NCBI GenBank assembly: GCA_017654935.2
Contig: CM065703.1
Location: 42,208,188 to 42,272,187 of the forward strand
Direction of reading: 5' to 3'
Length of the DNA stretch: 64,000 nt
Origin: Phymorhynchus buccinoides
Taxonomy: Eukaryota; Mollusca; Gastropoda; Neogastropoda; Raphitomidae
Shown here piece by piece: positions 46,293-56,925 of this stretch (positions are counted from its first letter, which is position 1; every line of letters starts with the position of its first letter). The position numbers and the translations under genes are program-made. The notes beneath the pieces were generated by a model. It had not been told where the DNA came from and did not search any database. It saw only the letters and a program-made list of their open reading frames with translations.

Positions 46293-46550
46293 AGCTCCCC
46301 AAAACAAAAAACCCCCAAAGAAACAAACAGCAAAAAAACTGAAACAAAATGGTTTGTTTAATTGTTGTTGTTTGTAATTTGAATCATATTATCATTGACA
46401 TCATCTCCTTTCTTTTCTTTTTATGAATGTGGCAGTGAAAGAGTTAACATGTATTTATAAGCACTGTGCCAGCTGTATGGTGCGTTTTTGTCTTACGGCA
46501 ATCACATGAACTTCTTCCTTTCTTCTTTTTTAGCCATTCAAAAGTATGTC

Positions 46551-46935
46551 TTAACTCATTCAAGTCGTTCCGGCCATATATGTCCGGAATTAATAGATAG
46601 CTGTCAATTTGCTTCAAGGGAAGTAAATCTGTTTGCACACCATACTTTAGTCACTTCTAATCTCGTTTTGCTCCCTTAGACCACAATTTTGCCTCTGACT
46701 TTGCTTTTGTAGTGGTTTGTTGTTTTGGGAAAACCAATCGGTGTGGAGAGTTTGTCTCTATAAAGTCTATATATAAAAAAAGGTCTGATCTTCCACTTCC
46801 CTATGTCTAAACCTGAAGTAAAAACCTGCAATCTTCTTTCATTTCTCCTTTTGTTTATGTCTGTTTCGTTTGTGTGTGTGGCTGGAGTGATTTGTGAGTT
46901 TTTTTTAATAATTCAAAATCGTTGCGATGAGTTAA
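46551..46935 (+). mobile_element. TTAACTCATTC MITE, best intact copy
   Basis: TTAACTCATTCAAGTCGTTC to TTGCGATGAGTTAA. It serves as empty-site reference for the interrupted copy at 18537-19399. Confidence 0.85.
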
Positions 46936-47084
46936 ATGATTTGTTTTGTCATAGTATGTGCGATAACCGGATCAGTGCGTTTATGTTTCATTTTGAAGAT
47001 GACATAAATCGGTTTATATTGTTTTATTGATGCATATGTGAGATTTTGGATGATGTAGGATAAAGAGTTTTTTTATTATTCAAT

Positions 47085-48386
47085 CCAGTGGTTGTGGGAG
47101 TTTGCTTCTTGCTTCTTGCATGGGTGCAACTTTTCCTGGTATACAAGGATTTCCTGTTTTTTAATTTTACCAGAAAAGGAATTTCCTTTTTCAAATTTGT
47201 CGAACAAGATCTCTGTGTGTCTACTGTATTTTTCGAACACTTTAAAATAAGTATTTGTATAAATTGTGGAAAAAGCAAACTAAAATACCTTCATAAATCC
47301 CCACAGGAGCCGATATCGAACTTCATAAATCATTTTTTTTGTTCAGCTGCAGGGGGGACATTACCCCTAGACCCCCCAGCCTTTCAGCTTTTTTCATTTT
47401 GTGTAGTTGCACCCATGTTCTTGCGTTTAAGCTGTGTTAATGATCATGGCGATATCTTTGATTCAAATTTATCTTTGTAATAGGATTTTATTGTGCCAGT
47501 ATGTGTGTGGATTAGTAGTATATTTGGGGGCATAGGATTTTTGTGGGAAGGGAGCTGCATGCATCCCCTTATTTTTTGTTGTATTGTTTTTTGGATGCAC
47601 TCTTTTTTTGTTTAATTGCTCATGGGTGAAAGTAGTTCAGGCATGCTCCTGAAATCAGGATTGGAAAAGCTGAAAGAAAGAGTCTTCAGGATTGGCCATC
47701 TTGTCATGCACAGTACACTAATTCCCCTCATTCTAGCTCCTTTCAGTTTTCCACAGAGAGCTATTTGTTTCAAGTTATTTCTTTTAACAGAGGCAAATAT
47801 TCTTATCGTTGATTTTGGTTAGGGATAGGAAAAGACCTTACAGGTGGTATGCCACCATAAAACAATGTAAGCCTAATGGATAAAAACACTTTAAATTGGT
47901 TTATGCTGGTGATGAGTGTTAACAAAACTAGGCATGAACTGAAAGGAGCTGAGAAAGGCTACTGTGCATGCGGAACCACTGTCTTATAAAATCAAACGTT
48001 TCTGCCAACACTGATGGCAGATTAAAACAAGAGATGATAGACATGCAAGTCTAACATTATCCTCACCCATCCTGTATACACAGACACACACATATTGGAA
48101 ATTATTTTTAATGCGGTCACCACTTCAGGATTGTGAAGATTCGGAGAACATTGAAACGTGTCATTTCAGGAATGAGAGGATGTTTTACTTTCACCCATCA
48201 TTGTGAGCATAATGTTTTTTGTGGCATGGATTTTTGTTTTACAAGTGATTCATTTTTAAACGTTGTGTTTTTCTTTTTAATTTTTGAATGACCAGTTTAA
48301 CTGTATACCCAATTTGATTGTTTCTGCAACCAAGCATATGGCAACAGCACTCCACTTTGTTATTTGTCGCTGAAATATAAGATTTA
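47085..48386 (+). repeat. V-ATPase intron 4: GCATGGGTGCAAC element and duplicated segment
   Basis: Bases 47118-47416 are an inverted-end element. Bases 47615-47705 and 48060-48200 (GTAGTTCAGGCATGCTCCTG ..., CACCCATCCTGTATACAC ..., CTTCAGGATTGTGAAGATTC) recur in intron 7 at 57590-57650, 58190-58230 and 58615-58700. Confidence 0.7.
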
Positions 48387-48577
48387 GGCCGTGTACACAC
48401 ATAAGCGGATATTCTATGCGGGAACCCATGCGCAATCCATAAATAAGTGAAACAAAGAAGGGAAAATATTTGCGTGCGTGTCCGAATTTCCCCTATATGC
48501 GTAAACTTTTATCCTTCTTTCTTCCACTTATTTAGTTTTTTCCGTACGGAACCTACGCGTCTAATGTGAACCCGGCC
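48387..48577. mobile_element. MITE family A (copy 3)
   Basis: Complete copy with both inverted ends. Confidence 0.82.
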
Positions 48578-49160
48578 TTACTGTGTAATACTCTGCCTCA
48601 CAGTAGGCCTGTCACTAGCTAGGTAGGCAGCAATAGGTTTTACTTCTTCAGGGGCACATTGAAAAAAAAAAATGTTTAAGCTGACCTCCAAGATGAAAGA
48701 GACATAAAAACATAAGCTTATTATTGTTGTTAAGGTAACAGAATTTGCTAAAAGCACAGTGAATTATGTATTGAATCTAATTTTTTAAGGAAAATATTTT
48801 GAGCGCATCATTTTAAATCAACTAGGTACAAACAAAAATTCTGTTCCCAGAATCTTGTTTTATTCTTTATATGCATTTTTGGGGAGGGTGTGGTGGGGTA
48901 GGGTTACAACTTATATTTAAAAAGATAAATCATGAAAATGCATATAACAGAGGTTCATAATGCATTAATTTTCTTGTCTGATGCATGGGGTGTGTTAGTG
49001 GTCATACACGCTGTTAGTTTATAGGCACGTTGATAGGCAAGTAGTCAAGTCAAGTCAAGTCAAGTACACTTTATTATTTCAACAGAGAAATTACATTCAG
49101 GTGCAACATCAAATCATTTTAAAAACATATCACAAAACAATCGCAGAAAGCATGATAACA

Positions 49161-49668
49161 TTAACCCCTTGACTGCTGAGCCGACTAGGCTGGAAGTCAA
49201 TCCCCCAGTGCTGGGCTATCAGCACAATCAAAATCATCACCATCAACACTCGCTTCATGCTCAATGTTATCTGGATCGAAATCCTTGTCATCAGAGTCGA
49301 CATTTTGCAGAATTGTCAAAACTTCATTAGAATTATACCTCTTTTTCGATGCCATCCTACTTTGTCAAACCAGAGAGCTTGTGAACTCAGTGAAGTCTAC
49401 TTCGCTCAAACTTGATGAAAACATGTCGTGCACGCGCACGCATTTACGGCAAGGTATCCCATAATAGGTATCAAACGAAAGGGAAACAACTCTACTTTTC
49501 AGCTGTACAATTTGTTTTCTCCAACACCATGATGCTGGCCCTTTAACCTTGCCTATATAAACGCATGTGACAGGGACGAACAGACTCGTCGTCGTCAGCA
49601 TTGTCAGTCAAGCCGGAAACGCCCGCTCTAGGATGAGCGGATTCGTCCTACGCAGTCAACGGGTTAAG
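49161..49668 (-). mobile_element. piggyBac element remnant, TTAA target
   Basis: TTAACCCCTTGACTGCTGAGC at the left and GCAGTCAACGGGTTAA at the right. It contains a 52-codon reading frame on the - strand resembling a piggyBac transposase N-terminus (next entry). The remaining transposase is deleted. Confidence 0.82.
49197..49355 (-). pseudogene. piggyBac-like transposase N-terminal fragment
   Basis: A 52-residue frame begins MASKKRYNSNEVLTILQNVD and continues SDDKDFDPDNIEHEASVDGD before a stop. A short basic start, a helix and an acidic DSDD...FDP stretch are typical of piggyBac transposase N-termini. Its position inside a TTAA-bounded element supports the call. The catalytic domain is absent. 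Confidence 0.7.
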
Positions 49669-49679
49669 GCACATGGGAT

Positions 49680-50130
49680 TAACCCTTTCACCGCCAATGT
49701 CGCATTTATGCACCACAATGAGCGACTTAGTGGGCATAACGCTCGAGTGGGGCTAATCCTCTCTATATTCTTAGTTGGGGATAAAGAGAGAGAGAGAGAG
49801 ATAGGGAGGAGTCCAACCCTCTCTCTCTCTCTCTCTCTCACTATGCCCAACTAAGAATATAGCGTGATAAGCCCCTCTCGAGCGCTATGCCCCCTGGCGG
49901 GAAAAAAATCCCACTAAGTCGCTCATTGTTTAATACCCATGTCACTTAAAGGCATCAAATCAGGGCCTGTTATCTGAAGACCCTATTTTCTTAATTTTGG
50001 GAGGTAAGGATAGGCCTAATGTTAAACATATTACAGAGGAATTCCCAATATTGCAGATGAATTTGTTTCTCTACCCAATTTGTTTTAATGGTATTTATGG
50101 CTGAAAAATGGCTGGCGGCGAAAGGGTTAA
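49680..50130 (-). mobile_element. TTAACCCTTTC MITE with nested palindrome
   Basis: Outer ends TTAACCCTTTCACCGCC and GGCGGCGAAAGGGTTAA. Inside, 49719-49927 is a palindromic element, CAATGAGCGACTTAGTGGG to CCCACTAAGTCGCTCATTG, with GA and CT microsatellites at its centre. Confidence 0.8.
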
Positions 50131-50410
50131 ATTAGGAACATATTTAAAACAATCAACAACACAGTCAACAGAAGCATAATAACATATCAGTAATATCATT
50201 ACTAGAGTCTCACCGTGTTGCCATGAGGAGTGAGTGAAAACTAACAACGTGTATTTCTACCTTTAATGGTTGCTGATGTTAGTGGATTAGAGTTCACTTT
50301 AAAGCACAGTGCGTCTGCCCGGTTCAGTGAAGTTTTGCGGTTTGCTTAGGTTTGTCATGGAATAAGCTGATTGCAGTATCCAGTACTTTGTGCGCTTTAT
50401 GTGTTGCACT

Positions 50411-50812
50411 ATATCGTCAGTGAAATTCAAAAACCTCGTATCTCAATTTTGGTACTTTTGAGAAAAATGAAAAAAACTTTTAAAAATTAACCGCGTTGAT
50501 CACAATTAATTAACTATGATGAATATGTTGTTCAAGACATTGCGAGTTTAATCCTGCATTTCGTTAAAATTACTTTAAAAATTTTTTGGGTAGACTTGAA
50601 AAGAACGAAGATACGATGTCTTTGTCCTTAACTAGATCTGAATTTGGGACTTACAAGATTTTCTTCTATTTTCGCAACCTCATTTACCCCAGATAGAAAG
50701 TCGTTAAAGCTTTTGGTGGAAGGGGGCGGGAAAAATGAGAGAGCTGACTATGTATCTAACTCAAGACCCCAAAAATTCGAGATACGAGGTTTTTGAATTT
50801 CACCGACAATAT
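50411..50812. mobile_element. MITE with ATATCGTCAGTGAAATTC ends (copy 1)
   Basis: Ends ATATCGTCAGTGAAATTCAA..CTCGTATCTC and the inverse GAGATACGAGG..GAATTTCACCGAC. Copy 2 at 55903-56251 is inverted. Confidence 0.78.
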
Positions 50813-50997
50813 GTGCTTGTGGAAAGCTGTTTCTTCCTAAGCTTTGGCATTGTCTTCAGACTGTTAGTAGTTAATGGAAATGGCGCTTTTGTAGGTTTTT
50901 TTTTAATTGTATATGTTTCTGGTGAGCTTTGTGCGCATTCAGCTCTGCCGCGCTCCCTTTTGTTTTGCTGCCTTCAGTACTATTTATGAACGTGGTA

Positions 50998-51168
50998 CAG
51001 TGGAACCTCCCTTATAAGACCTCCCATTATAAGACTCCCTCCCATATAAGACCTTCTCTGAGACATTGCCCTTCTTTGTAAGTATTAAAATTACCTCCCT
51101 TATAAGACCCCTCCCTTACAAGACCTCATTTTGTATGATTTTTGAAGGTCTTAAAGGAGGTTCCACTG
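50998..51168. mobile_element. CAGTGGAACCTCCC MITE, TA target
   Basis: Compact 171-bp copy with both ends and TA flanks. Confidence 0.85.
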
Positions 51169-51299
51169 TACTTGGTAGTTTACGTATACTTCTGTGAAAC
51201 CTTATTGCGTTTTCAGATATCACCAAAAAGTATTAAAAACTTCTTCAGGCTGCCTTTATTCCCACTTCATTCTCTTGTTCTCTTTTTAGAGATTCTCTT

Positions 51300-51665
51300 T
51301 TCTCTATGCGTCTTGTCTGTCTCTCTCTCCCTCTCTGTCTCTCTCTCTGTGTCCTTCTGTCTCTGTATATCTCTGTCTGTCTGTCTGCGTGTCTTCTCTC
51401 TCTGTCCTTCTGTCTCTGTATATCTCTGTCTGTCTGTCTGCGTGTCTTCTCTCTCTCTCCCTCTCTGCCAGTCTCTGTCTCTGTCTGTCTGTCTGTCTGT
51501 ATGTGTCTTCTCTCTCTGACCCTCTCTGCCAGTCTCTGTCTGTCTGTCTGTGTATGTGTCTTCTCTCTCTGACCCTCTCTGCCAGTCTCTGTCTGTCTGT
51601 CTGTGTATGTGTCTTCTCTCTCTGACCCTCTCTATCAGTCTCTGTCTGTCTGTCTGTCTGCTCTT
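51300..51665 (+). repeat. GTCTCTCTGTC-type minisatellite
   Basis: Repeats of TCTGTCTGTCTGTGTATGTG, TCTTCTCTCTCTGACCCTCT of about 65-70 bp. All open frames are repeat artefacts. Confidence 0.9.
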
Positions 51666-51779
51666 TACATATACATGGATGAAGCCTTGCCTCAGATACT
51701 AGGCGGCGCCTGTTTTTCAAAATTTGGACCACCCAAAGAAATTGATTCAAAGTTCAAGGGGAAAAAAGTGTTGAATTCT

Positions 51780-52288
51780 CACTTTACAAGCCTGGAATAA
51801 GCTTCAAATTGAGTATGATTTTGCCTTTTCTTCAGCTTCAGGGAGCAACGGCTCAGCCCCTATACCCTACCAAGGGCCACCCAGGCCCCTGGACCCCTAC
51901 CCTGCCTGTTTTTGGATTTTCTCCAGTTGCATCCATGTATATATGTTATTTACAAACTCTATCAACTTTCTGATTCACAATTGAAAATTAAGATAAGCAA
52001 GAAAAACTAAATAAAGCAAATTACATGCATTTTATCTGCAACAATATTTGAAAGACTGGTAAATTTAAAAATGAAAAAAAAAAAGCTAGATGAAAACTGA
52101 GCGATTGAGCATTTCAAAATGACGTTCCATGTTTCAGTGAGCCAAATTTCTGATTTCAATTGTTTATTCTTGGTAAAATGTTTTACCATCCGCTCCTCTC
52201 AGACCTTAACTAGTCCTGACACATATCACCCCTGAAGCAAAACTTTTCTACCGGTCAACACTTCTTTGTTTCTGCACATGAAGAGTTA
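51780..52288. other. V-ATPase intron 4, no gene seen
   Basis: Bases 51830-51940 resemble the CACCCATG-type family (AGGGAGCAACGGCTCAGCCC ... TTGCATCCATG). The remainder is AT-rich. Confidence 0.45.
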
Positions 52289-52479
52289 GGCCGTGTACAC
52301 ACATAAGCGGATATTCCATGCGGAAACCCGTGCGCAATCCATAAATAAGTGAAACAAAGAAGGGAAAATATTTGTGCACGTGTCCGAATTTCCCCTATAT
52401 GCGTAAAGTTTGATCCTTCTTTCTTCCACTTATTTAGGGTTTTCCGTACAGAACTTACGCGTCTAATGTGAACCCGGCC
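52289..52479. mobile_element. MITE family A, TA target (copy 4)
   Basis: Both inverted ends, TA at 52287-52288 and 52480-52481. Confidence 0.86.
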
Positions 52480-52499
52480 TATCTCTTGTTGCGTGTCAT

Positions 52500-53510
52500 G
52501 CTCATTTTTTTAGTTGTTGAGCAGTTTGGTTTTTTCTTTCCTTTCTCAGTTTTGTGCAATGTTTTCGTCAGTGTTGTTCTTGGCTGATGTTGTTGTGATG
52601 ATGCCCGCATGGCAAGTGTGTCGCGAGCATGTCCTGCTCGTGTTTTGGAGTTGTTGAGATTTTCCTTTTCTTTCTTTTTTTGCGTTTTTGTCATCATTGT
52701 GGTTGTTGTTGATGTTATGACGCCGTCCCCTCGGCAAGTTGTTGAGTGTTGTTTTTGTTTTGTTTTGTTTTTTCCTTTTCCTCTCTGCATCTTCATCATC
52801 GTTACTTTTTATGTTGTGATCTCCTCCGGAATCGGAATGTGTCGGCTGAATGCAGCGAGGACACCAGTGAAAACTTGAAAACGGACACATACGTACTCTT
52901 TGTATCCTAGTTATGGCCCGGGAACGCAGAAGAAGAAGAAGAAGAAGATGTTGTGATGCCCCCCCCCCCCTCCCTCCCCCCCCTACCCTTATTTTCCGAT
53001 TAATTCTAACTTTCTTCCTTTCTGCCGAGTTAAAAAAAAAACTTTCTTCCTTTCTGCATCCCCTTCATGATTATTGTTGTTTCGGCTGTTGATGTTATGA
53101 TGTCCCATTGGCATGGGTGCTACTCTTCCAGTTTTACACTGATTTCAGTATTTTAAATTTTACCAGAAACAACTTCAGGTTTTTAAAAAAATCCTCCAAC
53201 AAATTTTTATTTTTTTTGGGACCACAAGCGATTTGGGGCGTTTTGAACTTGGTTGTTCTATCTTGGAAGTTTACAAAGGCAATGTAATAATTATACAAGG
53301 CTTATCAGACTCAAACTGTCTCTGTCTATCATTTTAACTGTCTCGTTATCTCTCTCTCTTATTCTTAAGTTGCCCCTCACCCCACCCACCCCACCCACCC
53401 CACCCCCGAATCGTCCGACAGGGCTCTGCCCCTATACCCTGCCGGGGCCATGGGTCCCTAGATCCCTGCCTTTCAGGTTTTTTTTTCATTTTTGGGAGTT
53501 GCGTCTGTGC
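52500..53510. repeat. Diverged copies of the 97-bp repeat, SINE-like and MITE pieces
   Basis: Bases 52620-52815 contain GGCAAGTTGTTGAGTGTTG and TCTGCATCTTCATCATCG, decayed units of the array that follows. Bases 52825-52945 hold the CGGAATGTG-type repeat, and 53110-53505 the element shared with 7120-7480. Confidence 0.7.
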
Positions 53511-54110
53511 ATTGACAAGTTGTTGAGTGTTTTTCCCCTTCTTCCTCTTCGCATCTTCACCAATTACTGTTGTTTGGTTGTTTGATGGATCACTTGATGT
53601 TGCGATTTGCCCCCTTGGCAAGTTGTTGAGTGTTTTTTCCACCTTCTTCCTCTCTGCATCTTCACCAATTATTGTTGTTTGATGGATCACTCGATGTTGC
53701 GATTTGCCCCCTTGGCAAGTTGTTGAGTGTTTTTTCCACCTTCTTCCTCTCTGCATCTTCACCAATTATTGTTGTTTGATGGATTACTCGATGTTGCGAT
53801 TTGCCCCCTTGGCAAGTTGTTGAGTGTTTTTTCCACCTTCTTCCTCTCTGCATCTTCACCAATTATTGTTGTTTGATGGATTACTCGATGTTGCGATTTG
53901 CCCCCTTGGCAAGTTGTTGAGTGTTTTTTCCACCTTCTTCCTCTCTGCATCTTCACCAATTATTGTTGTTTGATGGATCACTCGATGTTGCGATTTGCCC
54001 CCTTGGCAAGTTGTTGAGTGTTTTTTCCCCTTCTTCCTCTCCGCATCTTCACCAATTATTGTTTGATTGTTCGATGGCTCACTCGATGTTGTGGTTTTGC
54101 CCCCTTGGCC
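53511..54110 (+). repeat. 97-bp minisatellite, about six copies
   Basis: The unit GGCAAGTTGTTGAGTGTTTT, TTCCTCTCTGCATCTTCACC, GGATCACTCGATGTTGCG ends ~90 nt before exon 5. Confidence 0.92.
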
Positions 54111-54197
54111 AGTCAGTGTCGCCGGGGTTGGGAGACAGTAGATGCGTTAGGGCGGTGTGTTGTGTGCTCTAACCAGGCTGAACATCATCGCCCCCAG

Positions 54198-54283
54198 GCT
54201 ATGCACGACCCCTCCATGTCCGACGAGACCATGGGGCTGCTGGGGGAGGAGCTGCCCCGCTCAGGACAACCCTTGAGGCTCGG
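54198..54283 (+). CDS. ATP6V0A: V-ATPase subunit a, coding exon 5
   Basis: Residues 142-169 plus two bases: AMHDPSMSDETMGLLGEELP, RSGQPLRL(G). This is the variable linker of the N-terminal domain before GFVAGV. Acceptor ATCGCCCCCAG, donor CTCGG|GTCAGT, phase 2. Confidence 0.95.
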
Positions 54284-55150
54284 GTCAGTCACCTTCCTTA
54301 GCCCCGCTGGGGGTTTGACTCTTTCACCCTGTATATATACTATAGTAGCTTTTCACCACAGACGTACCCCCAACGGGGCTTGACCCTTTCACCCTGTACT
54401 AATTCATATAGTAGCTTTTCACCACAGACGTACCCCCAACGGGGCTTGACCCTTTCACCCTGTACTAATTCATATAGTAGCTTTTCACCACAGACGTACC
54501 CCCAACAGGGCTTGACCCTTTCACCCCGTACTAATTCATATAGTAGCTTTTCACCACAGACGTACCCCCAACAGGGCTTGACCCTTTCACCCCTGTACTA
54601 ATTCATATAGTAGCTTTTCACCACAGACGTACCCCCAACAGGGCTTGACCCTTTCACCCTGTACTAATTCATATAGTAGCTTTTCACCACAGACGTACCC
54701 CCAACAGGGCTTGACCCTTTCACCCCGTACTAATTCATATAGTAGCTTTTCACCACAGACGTACCCCCAACAGGGCTTGACCCTTTCACCCCGTACTAAT
54801 TCATATAGTAGCTTTTCACCACAGACGTACCCCCAACGGGGCTTGACCCTTTCACCCCATACTAATTCATATAGTAGCTTTTCACCACAGACGTACCCCC
54901 AACAGGGCTTGACCCTTTCACCCCGTACTAATTCATATAGTAGCTTTTCACCACAGACGTACCCCCAACAGGGCTTGACCCTTTCACCCCGTATACTATA
55001 GTAGCTTTTCACCACAGACGTACCCCCAACAGGGCTTGACCCTTTCACCCCGTACTAATTCATATAGTAGCTTTTCACCACAGACGTACCCCCAACGGGG
55101 CTTGACCCTTTCACCCCATACTAATTCATATAGTAGCTTTTCACCACGGA
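54284..55150 (+). repeat. 66-bp minisatellite, about 13 copies, directly after exon 5
   Basis: The unit TTGACCCTTTCACCCYGTAC, TAATTCATATAGTAGCTTTT, CACCACAGACGTACCCCCAA is 66 bp (22 codons), so frames stay open on both strands. The first diverged unit begins within ~20 nt of the donor. One unit near 54985 is shortened. No spacers, so not CRISPR. Confidence 0.96.
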
Positions 55151-55154
55151 CGTA

Positions 55155-55312
55155 CAGTGGAACCTCCCTTATAAGACCTTCAAAAATCATAAAAAATTAG
55201 GTCTTTTAAGGGAGGGGTCTTATAAGGGAGGCAATTTTAATACTTACAAAGAAGGGCAGTGTCTCAGAGAAGATCTAATGTGTGAGGGAGTCTTATAAGG
55301 GAGGTTCCACTG
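55155..55312. mobile_element. CAGTGGAACCTCCC MITE, TA target
   Basis: 158 bp with both ends, inserted at the edge of the 66-bp array. Confidence 0.85.
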
Positions 55313-55354
55313 TACTACTAAAGTCGACAATTTTCAACTCTTACTTTTGCTTAC

Positions 55355-55528
55355 GGTATTTTACAGACTATGAGGCGCACCTGATAATAAGGCGCACCCC
55401 ACAAATTTTACACAAATTTCAGATTTTGTTATTATAATTTCTTACTATATTATCAGTGCACATTATAAGGCGCAGGGGTCTCAGTCTGGGGGAAAAAGTA
55501 TCGCCTTAATAGTCAGAAAAATCCGGTA
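55355..55528. mobile_element. CGGTATTTT...AAATCCGGTA MITE
   Basis: Contains ATAAGGCGCACCCCACAAAT and CAGTCTGGGGGAAAAAGTAT, shared with about 56926-57095. Confidence 0.7.
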
Positions 55529-55691
55529 CTCATCTTGTTCCGGTTGTGCTGTTTGCGTCTTCCCCCCTCCCCCCTCCCCCCCCCCCCTTTCTCTTCTCTC
55601 ACACTTTCTCTCTCTTAAAGCGTTGACTTAGTGACAATTTGTCGTCTCTTCCACGAACCCGCACAATGCTGTGATGTTTTGCCGTGTGCAG

Positions 55692-55818
55692 GTTCGTGGC
55701 TGGAGTCATCCTGAGGGAGCGCATCCCCCCCTTCGAGCGGTTGCTATGGAGAGCGTGCCGTGGCAACGTGTTTCTGAGACAGGCGGAGATTGAGTCTCCT
55801 CTGGAAGACCCTGTGACT
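55692..55818 (+). CDS. ATP6V0A: V-ATPase subunit a, coding exon 6
   Basis: Residues 170-212: (G)[42 protein letters not shown]. It is almost identical to human [43 protein letters not shown]. Acceptor CCGTGTGCAG, donor ACT|GTGAGT, phase 0. Confidence 0.98.
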
Positions 55819-55902
55819 GTGAGTGATTAGGGGTATTGTACTTTTCAACTTATAAGACAACCTTTTTTTGTCGTCAGTAGGGGGCTCACTAAATGGTGTC
55901 CT

Positions 55903-56251
55903 GCATATCGTTCGTGAAATTCGAAAAACTCGTATCTCGATTTTTTTTTGTTTTTGAGTTAGATACATGGTCAGCTTTCTAATTTTTCCGGCCACCTTCC
56001 ACCAAAAGCTTGTATCTCTAACGACTGTCTATCTGGGGTAAATGAGGTTATGAAAATAGATGAAAAACTCGAAAGAAAGAAAAAAATTAACGTAATTTAC
56101 ACAAAATGCAGTACTAAACTCACAATGTCTTGAACAACATATTCATCATAGTTAATCAATCGTGGTCAACGCGGTTAAAACATTTTTTAAAAATTTTCCT
56201 CAAAACTACCAAAATTGAGATACAAGGTTTTTGAATTTCACTGACGATATG
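55903..56251. mobile_element. MITE with ATATCGT...GAAATTC ends (copy 2)
   Basis: Inverted relative to 50411-50812, with the same terminal repeats and the GAACAACATATTCATCATAG interior. Confidence 0.78.
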
Positions 56252-56394
56252 TTAACTCAGGACACAGGCCCCATTGAACTCCACCGAGATAACTCAGCAG
56301 CAGTGCAGTGTCTCCTCTGGTGGTGGGTGCCTCCTGATGGCCTAACATAGATTCGCTCCCCGTGGACCATACACATTTTGTTGCCCTTGATTGG

Positions 56395-56600
56395 GGAAAG
56401 TTGGAAGTGTGGTTTCTGATGTGTGTGTGTGTTGTGTTTTTTTGGTGTGTGTGGTTTGTGTGTGTGTGTGTGTGTGGTTTGTGTGTGTTTGATGTGTCTC
56501 TGTGTGTGTGTTTGGTGTGTGTGTGTGTGTGTGTGTGTTTGGTGTGTCTGTGTGTGTGTGCTATTTTTTTTGGTGTGTGTGTTTGACAGACAATGTTTTT
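56395..56600 (+). repeat. GT-rich tract upstream of exon 7
   Basis: TTTTTTTGGTGTGTGTGG-type repeats end at TTTGACAGACAA. The same stretch recurs at 58240-58408, and the AAAGTTGGAAGTGTGGTTTC part three times at 57680-58000. Confidence 0.85.
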
Positions 56601-56639
56601 AAAATTTTCAGTGCACCTTATTTTCGCTATGATTTTCAG

Positions 56640-56722
56640 GGCGATCAAGTATACAAGTCTGTGTTCATCATCTTCTTCCAAGGAGACCAGCTGAAGTCCA
56701 GGGTCAAGAAAATCTGTGAGGG
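56640..56722 (+). CDS. ATP6V0A: V-ATPase subunit a, coding exon 7
   Basis: Residues 213-239 plus two bases: GDQVYKSVFIIFFQGDQLKS, RVKKICE(G), matching human GDYVHKSVFIIFFQGDQLKNRVKKICEG. Acceptor TGATTTTCAG, donor GAGGG|GTCAGT, phase 2. Confidence 0.98.
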
Positions 56723-56925
56723 GTCAGTGTCACATTAATCCAGAAGACTATTTTTATTTTTTTTATTTTTTATTTTTAGCTGTAGAAGAATTACCTGTGG
56801 ACCTCCTTGACTTTGACTTTTCATGGCTTCATGCCAAACTGTTTACAAAAGGTTGAGTATTTTTAATCAGAATAGGTACATTGCAGGATTATGAGCTTAT
56901 GGAGGCTGTTGTTTTTATTATTACC

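Noticed and set aside
54284..55150. CRISPR array or repeat protein from the 66-bp repeat
   Set aside because: Units are contiguous with no unique spacers, the context is a eukaryotic intron, and open frames follow from a period divisible by three.
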